DNA from: JAGIBJ01 sp032119595
GTDB taxonomy: Bacteria; Actinomycetota; Thermoleophilia; Solirubrobacterales; Solirubrobacteraceae
NCBI GenBank assembly: GCA_032119595.1
Contig: JAUMBQ010000006.1
Coordinates: 992,001 to 1,056,000, forward strand
Direction of reading: 5' to 3'
DNA length: 64,000 bases
Positions 57,401-64,000 of this stretch are shown here, one piece after another; within the stretch, counting starts at the first letter, position 1; each line of letters opens with the position of its first letter. The notes under the pieces are model-generated. The model was not told the origin of the DNA, did not search any database, and saw only the letters and a program-made list of their open reading frames with translations. A program made the position numbers and the translations under genes.

Positions 57401-60392
57401 CCAGCGCGACGGAGGCCGTGCTGGAACTCGCGAAGGCGTCGGTCACCTTCACGGCCACCGTCAGCGGACCCGCCGATGGCGGAGTGAAGGTGATGGTCGG
57501 CTCGGCGGCGCCTGCCTTCTCGAACGACCCGTTGCCGTCGAGGTCGAACGCAAACGTGAGCGGTGCGTGCCCGACAGCGGCCGTCGAGGTTGCGGCGGTG
57601 ATCGTGACCTCGCGGTTGGCGAAGACCGGGCTGGCCGGCGGCGGGTCCTGCCGCACGAGCTTGGCGACCGGTGCGTTGGCGTCGGTCGCACCCGGAGCCA
57701 CGTCGATGAGCTGCTCGGCGGGCTCGGAGAAGTAGGTGGGCGTCGTGCGGACGTCCTCGACCACAAGGCTCGCCTTCGGGCGGCCAGACCCGGCGTAGGT
57801 GTGGCTCGTCGACGCGGTGGTGGTGACCACGTCCGGCGTGCCGTCGCCGAAGCTCCAGTGGAACCGGACGCCGGTCGGGGTCTGCCCGACCGCGCCCTGG
57901 AGCTGGCCGTTGCCGTCGGAGAGTTCACTCGATGCGCCGTCGAACGTGACGACCGCGCCGGACGTCGGCGCGGCCGGCAACGTCGTCAGTTTGGCGAGCG
58001 GCACGAGCTCGTTCGCACGACGCACGTTGAGCTGGATGGTCGCGTCGGCGGCACGGCCACCGGCGTCGGTCGCTCGCACGCGCACGAGATGCGACGGGCT
58101 CGCCGCCGGGATCACGACGTTCGTGAGCTGGCGAGTGATGCGGGCCGGATCGAAGTCGACATCGGCGTCGCCGTCGAGGTCCCACTGCCAGCTCAGTGCG
58201 CCATACCCGGTGGTGCTCGGGGTGGTCTGAGCGGCGATGTCGAACGGGACGGCGGTGACGACACGCGCCGGCCGCACGATCTCAACGGCGCCCTGCGGCG
58301 ACCGCACGACGTTGATCGTCAGGACGGCCGCGAGGCTCTCCTCCGTGGCGGGATCCTCGGAGTCGTCCGTGGCGTACGCGCGCACCACGTAGGTGCCGGG
58401 CGCGGAGAACGACGGGGTGTAGGTGTTGACCGTCGAGACGGGCGTCGCCGCGTCGTCGAGCGTCCAGCGGTACGTGAAAGTCGACGGATCGGGGTCGGAC
58501 GCGGTGACCTGCAGCGGGATGGAAACGGCCGCGCCCTGCACGATCGCGTAGCTCCCGTCGGTGCCCTGACCCGGCGCGGTGCCGACCCGGCTGATCGCGG
58601 CGGTGGGCCGGTTGTTCTTGACCTTGATGGCGAGGTCGACTTCTTGCCACGCGCCGCCGGTGTCACCGACCGAGAGCCGCGCGATCGCGTTCTGCTGGTA
58701 GGTCTGCGTGAGGTTCGGCGCGAGGCAGTTGTTGGGGCTGAACGCGCGCGTGAACGAGCAGATCGTCCGGGCGCCGGCCGTCGTGTTGCCGAGGTCGAAG
58801 GTGACGGTCTCACCGCGCGCGGGGTTGGTCGTGCTGGCGTTCAGCTCCGCGACCGGCAGCGTCGCGCCGAGGGTGAAGGAGCGGTTGGGGTACAGCTGTG
58901 CACCCGCGACGCCGGGCTTGGGCTCGCAGCCGCCGGCGAGGAATTCGCCGTCCCAGCGGTAGCCCGCGAAGAACGGCACGTGGTCGATCGGAGCGAACGC
59001 GCCGAGCTGACCCGGGTCCGACATGGTGTGGAACCGCAGCGTGCTCTTGCCGTCGAAGCCGGAGCTGCCGTAGCCGCCCTCGGAGTCGAGGAACTGGTCG
59101 AGGGTCACCGACACGCGGTGATCGCCCGTCGGGGTGGTCTCCAGGTACGCGGTGTAGACCCGGTCGTTACGGCCGTCCGGGTCGCCCTTCGTGTGGCACT
59201 GCGGATCGACGCCCGGGTTGCTGTACCCGCCGACGCTCGGGGGCAGCGGAGAGACCGTGACCTTGACCTTGCCCGTGCCGGCCGGCTCCGTGCGGATGAC
59301 GGCCCGCTCGACCGGCTGGTACTGGTCGTTGCGCTCCCAGGTGGCGGAGTACACGTACGTGAGCGACGAGGTGTTGGCGGCCGAGGCGAAGTCGATCACG
59401 AGGTCCGACGGGTAGATCGTCCGGGCGACGGTCACGCCGCCGTCGACGACGAGGTCGTCGCCGGGCGTGCGGACGGTGCGCTGCTCGACGGCCACGCGGG
59501 TGAGGTCGGCGAGGCCGCCGGGGTTGTCGCCGGTGGGGTCGGTGTGGACGACTTCGCGGGTCGGGGCGCTGCCGGTCGGGTAGCGGTCGGTGGCCTTGGA
59601 GAAGTCGTAGGAGAGCTGGCCGGTGGCGCAGGTGCCGGCCGGGACGGTGGCCGCTTCGGGGAGCCGGTCGTAGACGAACCCGTTGGCCGAGCCGCCGCCG
59701 CTCAGGTCCGCGGTGGAGATCGTGAGCATCCGCGGCGGGTTCAGCATGGCGCCCGGGTTGAGCTTGGTCGCACCCGCGTACAGCGCGGTGAGCGGCACGT
59801 CGGACACCGACACGCCGGTGATCGACAGGTACACGTCGGTGGTCACGGTCGCCACGGCGCTGCTGTGCGGCGGCACGGTGACGCACTGGTCGGTCCCCGG
59901 CGTGGTGGCGATGTTGAACACGTACGCCGTGCCCGTGACGTGGATGTCGTTGCTGCGAGTGACCTCGGTGTCGACGAGGATCTCCGGCCGGCCGTTGCGG
60001 TCGAAGTCCAGCAGGGTGACCGCGTGCGCGGGCCTGGGAATGTTCTCCGCCTGCGCGAGCCGCACCTTGAGCCTGGGCGTCGGCGTCGCATACGTGGTCT
60101 CGACGGCATACCCGTGCGCGAGCACGTCGTTGGTGTGGTTCGGCAGCGGCGGGTGCGGGAGCTGGTGGAGCCCCTCTTGCGCCTGGACCAGGGCGCTCGT
60201 ACCGATGTCCGGCCATTTGGCCGCGGTGTCCGCCGCGTGGGCGGCCGGCGCCGAGGTCAGCGAGAGGACCGTAACAACGAACGCCGCCCGAAGGGGCGCG
60301 AGACGACGAGCACGGTGCGGCAAGGCGACACTTTCAGGTGGCGCCGACAACAGCGCAATGGGAATGACACCAACGCGCCCACGGGCGCGCAC
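54489..60392 (-). CDS. Giant secreted PKD/Ig-repeat protein
   Basis: 1967 residues. A signal peptide (AFVVTVLSLTSAPAAHAAD) ends near residue 55. The N-terminal roughly 480 residues are a unique beta-rich region. Residues about 530-1060 hold at least five PKD/Ig-like domains (YRWTLDDAATPVSTVNTYTP, WQWDLDGDADVDFD, FHWSFGDGTPDVV, FAFDLDGNGSFEK, YRWDLDDDGTFET), some with DxDGD calcium-binding-like turns. Residues about 1080-1560 form a large beta region with many 'L.DL.VEVG' strands. The C-terminal part has fibronectin-III-like segments (SVLLRRSSSGVLASWVP; VVKRLAGGKLRVTW). A surface adhesin or matrix role is likely; no enzymatic site was seen. The start is GTG 60392, 15 nt after a TAGGCT box; a TTG near the signal peptide is an alternative. 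Confidence 0.85.
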   Translation of the reverse strand: MRARGRVGVIPIALLSAPPESVALPHRARRLAPLRAAFVVTVLSLTSAPAAHAADTAAKWPDIGTSALVQAQEGLHQLPHPPLPNHTNDVLAHGYAVETTYATPTPRLKVRLAQAENIPRPAHAVTLLDFDRNGRPEILVDTEVTRSNDIHVTGTAYVFNIATTPGTDQCVTVPPHSSAVATVTTDVYLSITGVSVSDVPLTALYAGATKLNPGAMLNPPRMLTISTADLSGGGSANGFVYDRLPEAATVPAGTCATGQLSYDFSKATDRYPTGSAPTREVVHTDPTGDNPGGLADLTRVAVEQRTVRTPGDDLVVDGGVTVARTIYPSDLVIDFASAANTSSLTYVYSATWERNDQYQPVERAVIRTEPAGTGKVKVTVSPLPPSVGGYSNPGVDPQCHTKGDPDGRNDRVYTAYLETTPTGDHRVSVTLDQFLDSEGGYGSSGFDGKSTLRFHTMSDPGQLGAFAPIDHVPFFAGYRWDGEFLAGGCEPKPGVAGAQLYPNRSFTLGATLPVAELNASTTNPARGETVTFDLGNTTAGARTICSFTRAFSPNNCLAPNLTQTYQQNAIARLSVGDTGGAWQEVDLAIKVKNNRPTAAISRVGTAPGQGTDGSYAIVQGAAVSIPLQVTASDPDPSTFTYRWTLDDAATPVSTVNTYTPSFSAPGTYVVRAYATDDSEDPATEESLAAVLTINVVRSPQGAVEIVRPARVVTAVPFDIAAQTTPSTTGYGALSWQWDLDGDADVDFDPARITRQLTNVVIPAASPSHLVRVRATDAGGRAADATIQLNVRRANELVPLAKLTTLPAAPTSGAVVTFDGASSELSDGNGQLQGAVGQTPTGVRFHWSFGDGTPDVVTTTASTSHTYAGSGRPKASLVVEDVRTTPTYFSEPAEQLIDVAPGATDANAPVAKLVRQDPPPASPVFANREVTITAATSTAAVGHAPLTFAFDLDGNGSFEKAGAAEPTITFTPPSAGPLTVAVKVTDAFASSSTASVALDVKPDPIEPPTAVLAGPAELPLTSASVDGEYDATGSTGNNFDPAVSYRWDLDDDGTFETPTGGDPKVTATFDSAGRKTVKVRVTDTYGNTAEATKATIVRTAADIAAGCIGDSSLRTVTFENVQLRGCVASVERPSAGDLYVVTGRSLLFNGMRLAPATGDRPTPRPFSDCDDDDCKTLETGFNGAAAPWAVVLDTSDGSLRSNAATSLKASGSNITLPLFSGALNVSLPDLASDGFTLETPKAAELAGFPLTGAVTLKFPDAGETTITVTVGLPSVAGGFTGEATIRVTATGGVQLDDLSIEVGELAIGSLTFGELSFVYSRFEDLWKGGATLTLPTPKAITVSASLAIQRNRFKSINASVAGLNQPIAQAIYLQALRAGISVDPLDLTAGVTLSAGPAVKGKTVLSVDGDLRLRFPSPEANFYLFALTGKLKVADFELATGFAQFTSNGFFELGGGINANFKIGYARAFLRGWLTANAFNIDADASVGVTLAGSDYDLFGGHMTVSSTGFGACGEIPIIDVGGGFGARWSGGAEAFWGCDLSPYRTARPADAPASPLAVRAGTKAPRTDALRGRLLLAGPEGHLLRVPAKQEKALMTVTGATAPPRVSILNADGEVLLSTPADGSEVLTKQMLVKVDQELKTTTILWKAPPGGKAWVVEQAGSSRVTKVDLALPAPERTLGVSVGGSGRARTLRWNIRPALQPGETVSLAEVGAQAGTQIVNTAKSTGSVPFTPQGGKAGKRTINATISVDGLPSTKIASATYTAPPPPAPAQPASVLLRRSSSGVLASWVPGTGGGAQPKKWRVLVRIAHTQRKKLLILDAKQHTVRIPDVNPSDAVAVSVTGTDQAGVEGPARAALVKAGLRASAGPQSLSTTAKPTNVVVKRLAGGKLRVTWKSGGAFVRGWSIRISGAANGRRKGAVTLLRSAGTDQSVDFAKVPKGELRVSVIGRRFQGTATRKDVVYLGGAR

Positions 60393-60407
60393 GGATGCGA
60401 AGGCGCC

Positions 60408-60413
60408 AGCCTA
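60408..60413 (-). promoter_or_regulatory. -10 box TAGGCT of the PKD gene
   Basis: On the minus strand TAGGCT lies 15 nt before GTG 60392. Confidence 0.4.
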
Positions 60414-60533
60414 GAGCAAGGGCCGCTCGAAATCAGGCGCGTGGCGCGCATCGACAAGGGTTGCGTGCGCTGACGCCCGGATACCCGGCGTCCCGGGGGA
60501 CACGAGAATGGGGCCCAACTAGTACAGACGTCC

Positions 60534-60590
60534 AGAGGTGCCTCTATTGCTATAGCGGCTCAGACTCGACAGCTATAGATGGCGCAACGC
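60534..60590. promoter_or_regulatory. AT-rich promoter region before the cutinase gene
   Basis: Contains AGAGG-TG-CCTCT (60534-60545) and two GCTATAG-type words 20-25 nt apart within a low-GC stretch. It lies 75-130 nt before the cutinase start, between divergent genes. Confidence 0.35.
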
Positions 60591-60664
60591 GCCGTCGTGG
60601 TGCGTTGTTCCCACCCCTGTAGACACTGCGGCCGCGCTCCGGCTCGTGCCGCCGAGGAGACCAT

Positions 60665-61729
60665 ATGTCCTTGCCCCATTCCGCCCTGCAGCGTGCTGCA
60701 GCGATCGTCGGTGCCATCGCAGCAACCGCAATCTTCGCCCCTGCGGCGCACGCCCTGACGACGGCCGAGGACACCGCGCTCCGCGGCCTCCCGACGTCGG
60801 TCACCGACACCGTTACCCGTGACTCGCCGCCGCCCGTCTACCCGGCCTGCCCGAAGTTCAACGTGGTGGTCGCGCGCGGCACCAGCCAGGATGCCAACCA
60901 GGACGAAGGCCTCGACGGCATCCCGTACTGGTCCGGAAGCGTTCACCGCTGGGGCCCGGACCAGCCGTCCGGCGTGTGGTGGCGGATCGCCAGCGAGCTG
61001 TATTACCCCGTCACCACGACCGACGCCAAGCTCACCGGGCCCACCCAGCTGCTGCGGACCGACCTGACGTACCCGGCGACCAACTACTTCCCCGACAGCA
61101 CGCCGGCCGGTACCTCCAACATGATCCGGTACCTCAACCGGATGCACCTCGCCTGCCCGTCGACGAAGTACGTGCTGCTCGGCTACTCCCAGGGCGCCCT
61201 GGTCATCGGCGACGTGCTCTCGCCGCCGTCGAGGCGCCGGATGTGGATCAGCGGCACCGACGCGCTGGCCACCTCCGCGGCAAACGCGGTCGTTGCTGTT
61301 GGCCTGATCGCCAACCCGGCGTTCAACCCGCAGTTCCTGCGGCGCGACCTGCTGGACTACAACCAGCCGGTGATCATGTCGGGCTACAAGATCGGGACGT
61401 ACCCCGACAGCAACAAGGGCATGAACGACGGCAACTTCAACCCGAACTACTCGGGCGTCGTGCAGCGGGATGTCACGTCGTACCCGGTCAAGGCGGTGCC
61501 GAACCCGCTGTACCCGGGAACGGAGGCCACCGACTACATCGTCGACCCCAACCTGACCACCGACATCGCGCCCAAGATCCGCGATTACTGCAAGTCGCGC
61601 GACTACATCTGCCAGGCCGGCAACCCGCAGAGCTCGCCGTACTACCACGAACTCTACAAGACCGAGACCACGCACAAGAAGAACCTCGCGGTCTTCGCAC
61701 TCGAGAAGCTCAAGCCGCTCGTCCCCTAG
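60665..61729 (+). CDS. Secreted cutinase-family serine esterase
   Basis: 354 residues. A signal peptide (AAAIVGAIAATAIFAPAAHAL) precedes an alpha/beta-hydrolase of the cutinase type: FNVVVARGTSQ, NRMHLACPSTKYVLLGYSQGALV (catalytic Ser in GYSQG), DNQPVIMSGYKIG-type strands, with Asp and His expected in the DYICQAGNPQSSPYYHELY region. Cys pairs typical of cutinases are present (PACPKF, HLACPS; DYCKSRDYICQ). The family cleaves cutin-like polyesters or lipid esters outside the cell. A good Shine-Dalgarno sequence (GAGGAG) lies 6-7 nt before ATG 60665. Confidence 0.93.
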   Translation: MSLPHSALQRAAAIVGAIAATAIFAPAAHALTTAEDTALRGLPTSVTDTVTRDSPPPVYPACPKFNVVVARGTSQDANQDEGLDGIPYWSGSVHRWGPDQPSGVWWRIASELYYPVTTTDAKLTGPTQLLRTDLTYPATNYFPDSTPAGTSNMIRYLNRMHLACPSTKYVLLGYSQGALVIGDVLSPPSRRRMWISGTDALATSAANAVVAVGLIANPAFNPQFLRRDLLDYNQPVIMSGYKIGTYPDSNKGMNDGNFNPNYSGVVQRDVTSYPVKAVPNPLYPGTEATDYIVDPNLTTDIAPKIRDYCKSRDYICQAGNPQSSPYYHELYKTETTHKKNLAVFALEKLKPLVP

Positions 61730-61742
61730 CCACATCGCCAAC

Positions 61743-61774
61743 CGCGCGACGGCCTCCTCTGAGGCCGTCGCGCG
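61743..61774. terminator. Bidirectional terminator hairpin
   Basis: Perfect 14-bp stem CGCGCGACGGCCTC/complement with loop CTCT between the convergent cutinase and TIG-protein stop codons. Confidence 0.7.
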
Positions 61775-61782
61775 CTGCGCGA

Positions 61783-63048
61783 TTACGGCTTGGGCGTGAG
61801 GCTGAGCGCGATCGCGTTGCCCTTGCCGGCCGTCAACGGGGACACGATGCCGTTGAGGGCTCCGCAACCGGAGAGGTTGCTAATCGAGAACGTGCCGGCG
61901 ATCGGTCCGCCCTGAGGCAGGGAGAACGGCGCCGTCGACTTCAGCGGGATCGAACTGACCTGCGTCGTCTGGCAGTTCGCGCCGCCTGCGATCGGCACGC
62001 CGAACAGCGTGATCGACGGGATCTTGATCCGCACCTTGGCGGTTGCGCTCAGCACGCCACCGGTAAGGGCGCCCCTGACCTTGTCGGTCGGCACGATGTT
62101 GATCTTGGCGACCACGGGCAGGAAGCCCAGGGCCGTCAAGCTCGCCGAGCTCGGGTTGAGCTGCAGATCAGCAGTGAACGCGTTCGTGGCGGCGTCGACG
62201 TTGGCCAGGACGGAACCGGTGAGCGGAACCGAGCCCTTCACCAACGTCTTGAGCACGGCGCTGCCGACCAGGCTGTAGCCGTTGGCCTCCGGATCGGCGT
62301 CGTAGGTGTACTTGGACAGGTCCGTGATGTCGGACTCACCGGTGAGCGGCCCGATGCCAGCGTTGTTCAGCACGACGTCCACCGTGGTGCCGGCCGTCCC
62401 GGCGGGCACGACGACCGTGACCGCCGTCTCAAGGGTCCCTCGCTCGGAACCCTCGCCCGAGGTCGTCCGAGACACGATCGTCGCTGGGTTGCCACCGATC
62501 GTCACCGTCCGGGTCGGCGCAAAGGAGTAGTTGCTGATCACCAGCTGGTTCCCACCAGCGGCGGGACCGTGCGTCGGCGCCAATCCGAGCACGACCGGCT
62601 TTCTCGGAATCTCTGGAGTCGGCACTGGCGTCGGCGAAGGCGTGGGCGTCGGAGAAGGCGTCGGCGTTCCGAAGAACGGCGTGGGCGAAGGCGTCGGAGA
62701 AGGCGTCGGCGAAGGCGTGGGCGTCGGAGAAGGCGTCGGCGTTCCGAAGAACGGCGTCGGTGTCGGCGAAGGCGTCGGCGTTCCGGACGGGACTGGTGTC
62801 CGGGTGGGCGTCGGCGTGGGCGTGGGGGACCCGATGATCGGCGACGGCGTCGGCGGTCCGAACGGCGTGGGCGTGGGCGTGGGCGACGGCGACAGCGACC
62901 CATCGATTTCAGACCCGATCGTCGCCGTCGCGAAGACGTTCGCCTGAGCCGCCGGAGCGACGGCGGTGAAGCCAGCTACCGCCGCGAGCGCGGCAGCAAG
63001 GCGAAGGGGGTTGGGGCGCGGAAACGCCACCGTACGAGACTCCCGCAT
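61783..63048 (-). CDS. Secreted TIG-domain protein with Pro/Thr/Ser stalk
   Basis: 421 residues. A signal peptide (LAAALAAVAGFTAVAPAAQA) is followed by a stalk of about 100 residues made of PTPSPTP units, with a roughly 20-residue block ending FFGTPTPSP occurring twice. An IPT/TIG domain follows (about 150-235: PVVLGLAPTHGPAAGGNQLVISNYSFAPTRTVTIGG). The C-terminal roughly 190 residues are a beta-rich domain with two Cys (GGANCQTTQVSSIPLKSTAPFS; LSGCGALNGIVSPLT) resembling domains of secreted actinobacterial lipid-associated proteins; I give no function. A strong ribosome site (GAGGAG) lies 6 nt before ATG 63048. Confidence 0.85.
   Translation of the reverse strand: MRESRTVAFPRPNPLRLAAALAAVAGFTAVAPAAQANVFATATIGSEIDGSLSPSPTPTPTPFGPPTPSPIIGSPTPTPTPTRTPVPSGTPTPSPTPTPFFGTPTPSPTPTPSPTPSPTPSPTPFFGTPTPSPTPTPSPTPVPTPEIPRKPVVLGLAPTHGPAAGGNQLVISNYSFAPTRTVTIGGNPATIVSRTTSGEGSERGTLETAVTVVVPAGTAGTTVDVVLNNAGIGPLTGESDITDLSKYTYDADPEANGYSLVGSAVLKTLVKGSVPLTGSVLANVDAATNAFTADLQLNPSSASLTALGFLPVVAKINIVPTDKVRGALTGGVLSATAKVRIKIPSITLFGVPIAGGANCQTTQVSSIPLKSTAPFSLPQGGPIAGTFSISNLSGCGALNGIVSPLTAGKGNAIALSLTPKP
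62610..62905. repeat. Coding minisatellite of the Pro/Thr/Ser stalk
   Basis: Imperfect tandem GTCGGCGAAGGCGT/GTGGGCGTCGGAGAAGGC-type units encode the PTPSP stalk; a larger unit containing CCGAAGAACGGCGT occurs twice (near 62670 and 62745). Stalk length is likely to vary between strains. Confidence 0.7.
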
Positions 63049-63061
63049 GGGGACTCCTCAG

Positions 63062-63448
63062 GGTCTTAGGACAGGACACAACGACGGTCGCCCTGGACCG
63101 GAGCCCAATGAGACCGCGGTCACCGTCCCCAGTGTCGGGGTCGACGACTGCTATGTCAATAGAGGGAGCGCGTCACGGCGTAGCGCCTGAACGGGCGCAT
63201 CCACGGTTTGCATCCTTCTTGGTTTGCTGCCGCCTAGCGAGGCCGGCCCGAAGTCACCTTCCGGTTTCCGGAACTCGGCCCTTCTCACCTGCCGAACCGG
63301 CACGGGGTGTTCTGGCCATCGGGAGCACGCGGCAGCCGCGGATCCCATCCCCGAGGCCGACGGCGTGGACCGCCGATCGAGGCAGGCTTCTTGGCACCGG
63401 ACGGCGCCCCTCGCCGCTCGGCTCCTCTCCCAAGCAAGGACCGCGCCC
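63062..63448. other. Intergenic region before the nitrogen-response gene
   Basis: 387 nt with no convincing gene. It holds several short GC-rich dyads (for example CCGGTTTCCGG near 63265) and must carry the promoter of the following cluster. No riboswitch consensus was recognised. Confidence 0.4.
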
Positions 63449-63976
63449 ATGAGCACACCGACCGCTTCCGGCCTCACCGAGACCGAACTGGCCAGCCTCA
63501 ACGAGATCCCCCATCCGTCGCTCGAAGACGGCGCGTCGATCTACGGCGGCACGAAGGTCTTCCCGGACTACCAGGCGGAGTCGGGCGAGGCCTACTTCAC
63601 CCTCGTGCACGGGCTCGCGCATGAGTCGTCGGTGTCGTTCGTCGCGATCTTGCAGGCGACGCGGGCGGCCCGGAAAGGCTTTGAGTCGGCCATCTACTTC
63701 TACGGGATGGGCGCGCTGAACTGCCTCGCCACCCGAGGCTTCCCGACGGTCGGCAACTCGGCCTTCCCGGGCGAGCACAACATCAACAACCAGATCAAGA
63801 CGCTGATCGCCGAAGGCGGCAAGGTGTACGCCTGCCGGTTCGGACTGTCGCTCCACGGCGCGCGCGAGGAAGACCTGATCGAGGGTGTGATCCCGACGCA
63901 CCCGCTCGACGTGCAGGACGCGGTGATCCACTATGCCCGCAAGGGCGCGATCATCAACTCCACCTGGATGTTCTAG
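63449..63976 (+). CDS. MSMEG_0572/Sll0783-family nitrogen-starvation response protein
   Basis: 175 residues, nearly full identity to the family pattern: EDGASIYGGTKVFPDYQAESGEAYFTLVHGLAHESSVSF, ATRAARKGFESAIYFYGMGALNCLATRGFPTVG, FPGEHNINNQIKTLIAEGGKVYACRFGLSLHG and IPTHPLDVQDAVIHYARKGAI. In Synechocystis and mycobacteria this gene heads the Nit1C cluster, with a nitrilase, a radical-SAM enzyme, an acetyltransferase, an AIR-synthase-like protein and flavoproteins, induced by nitrogen starvation; its biochemical role is unknown. A ribosome site AAGGA lies about 9 nt before ATG 63449. A GTG at 63987 probably starts the next gene, 10 nt after this stop, and is cut by the window edge. Confidence 0.93.
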   Translation: MSTPTASGLTETELASLNEIPHPSLEDGASIYGGTKVFPDYQAESGEAYFTLVHGLAHESSVSFVAILQATRAARKGFESAIYFYGMGALNCLATRGFPTVGNSAFPGEHNINNQIKTLIAEGGKVYACRFGLSLHGAREEDLIEGVIPTHPLDVQDAVIHYARKGAIINSTWMF

Positions 63977-64000
63977 AGGCGTCCCCGTGGAACTGGACCT

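Noticed and set aside
57567..60473. 968-residue ORF opposite the PKD gene
   Set aside because: Arg/Gly/Val-rich text without domains; a shadow of the strongly biased sense frame. The same holds for the long antisense frames at 19729-22722 and 41580-44813.
63062..63448. Guanidine-type or other riboswitch before the nitrogen-response gene
   Set aside because: A CTAGCGAGG..CCGG segment looked faintly similar, but the diagnostic conserved loops are missing.
1..64000. Insertion sequences, integrases or prophage genes
   Set aside because: No transposase, integrase or phage structural motif was seen in any frame.

Overview
The window is about 64 kb of GC-rich bacterial DNA with no plasmid, phage or insertion-sequence genes that I can recognise. 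Gene content and style suggest an actinobacterium of the Thermoleophilia (Solirubrobacterales-like): a strong G/C third-position bias, frequent GTG/TTG starts, many secreted Thr/Lys/Pro-rich repeat proteins, HxlR and NarL regulators, and many start codons that sit 6-10 nt behind a TANNNT -10 box with no Shine-Dalgarno sequence (leaderless mRNAs). The taxonomy is an inference from gene style, not from a marker gene.

Layout. 0-7 kb: the 3' end of a secreted beta-propeller protein, then purine genes (purN, purH, purT) and an acetyltransferase. 7-15 kb: uppP, a MYG1-family gene, an SRPBCC protein, a TrmA/RlmD-type RNA methyltransferase translationally coupled to a helical protein, argF, an EEP-family protein, a cupredoxin and a SnoaL-like protein. 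15-23 kb: thiamine genes (thiS-thiG, thiO, and a thiE fused to a four-helix membrane domain) followed by a dihydrolipoyl dehydrogenase; a large secreted protein gene interrupts the thi genes. 23-30 kb: a secreted Vgb-like propeller protein, an MFS exporter coupled to a thioesterase and divergent from an HxlR regulator with a clear palindrome between them, then a 61-bp tandem array of hairpins and a PAS histidine kinase. 30-34 kb: acyl-CoA carboxylase carboxyltransferase, a phthalate-dioxygenase-reductase-type flavoprotein and a divergent FAD-linked oxidase. 34-39 kb: a RelE-like toxin/AbrB-like antitoxin pair directly behind a pnkp-hen1 RNA-repair operon. 39-54 kb: an orphan NarL regulator, a secreted phosphoesterase, a 2202-residue teneurin-like RHS/YD protein, a small membrane zinc-ribbon protein boxed between two hairpin repeats, a GGDEF/HD-GYP protein, secreted proteins and a DUF1622 protein. 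54-64 kb: a 1967-residue PKD-repeat secreted protein, a cutinase, a TIG-domain protein with a Pro/Thr-rich stalk, and the first gene of a probable Nit1C (nitrogen-starvation/nitrilase) cluster running off the right edge.

The two features most worth following are (1) a family of long near-perfect hairpins, nine dispersed loci plus a five-unit tandem array with exact 61-bp period, all between 28 and 54.4 kb, with arms TGAGCGGCCA.../...TGGCCGCTCA and a six-base loop that is found in both orientations; and (2) the RNA-repair operon (Pnkp + Hen1) next to an RNase-type toxin-antitoxin pair whose toxin appears to start at a CTG codon overlapping the antitoxin stop and is easily missed by gene callers. 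The hairpins also distort gene prediction: they are open in several frames and encode spurious N-termini of the type MCCP..FWPLT.

Within the window, GC-rich hairpins without U-tracts lie between most convergent gene pairs and are the likely terminators. No tRNA, rRNA, CRISPR array or recognisable riboswitch was found.
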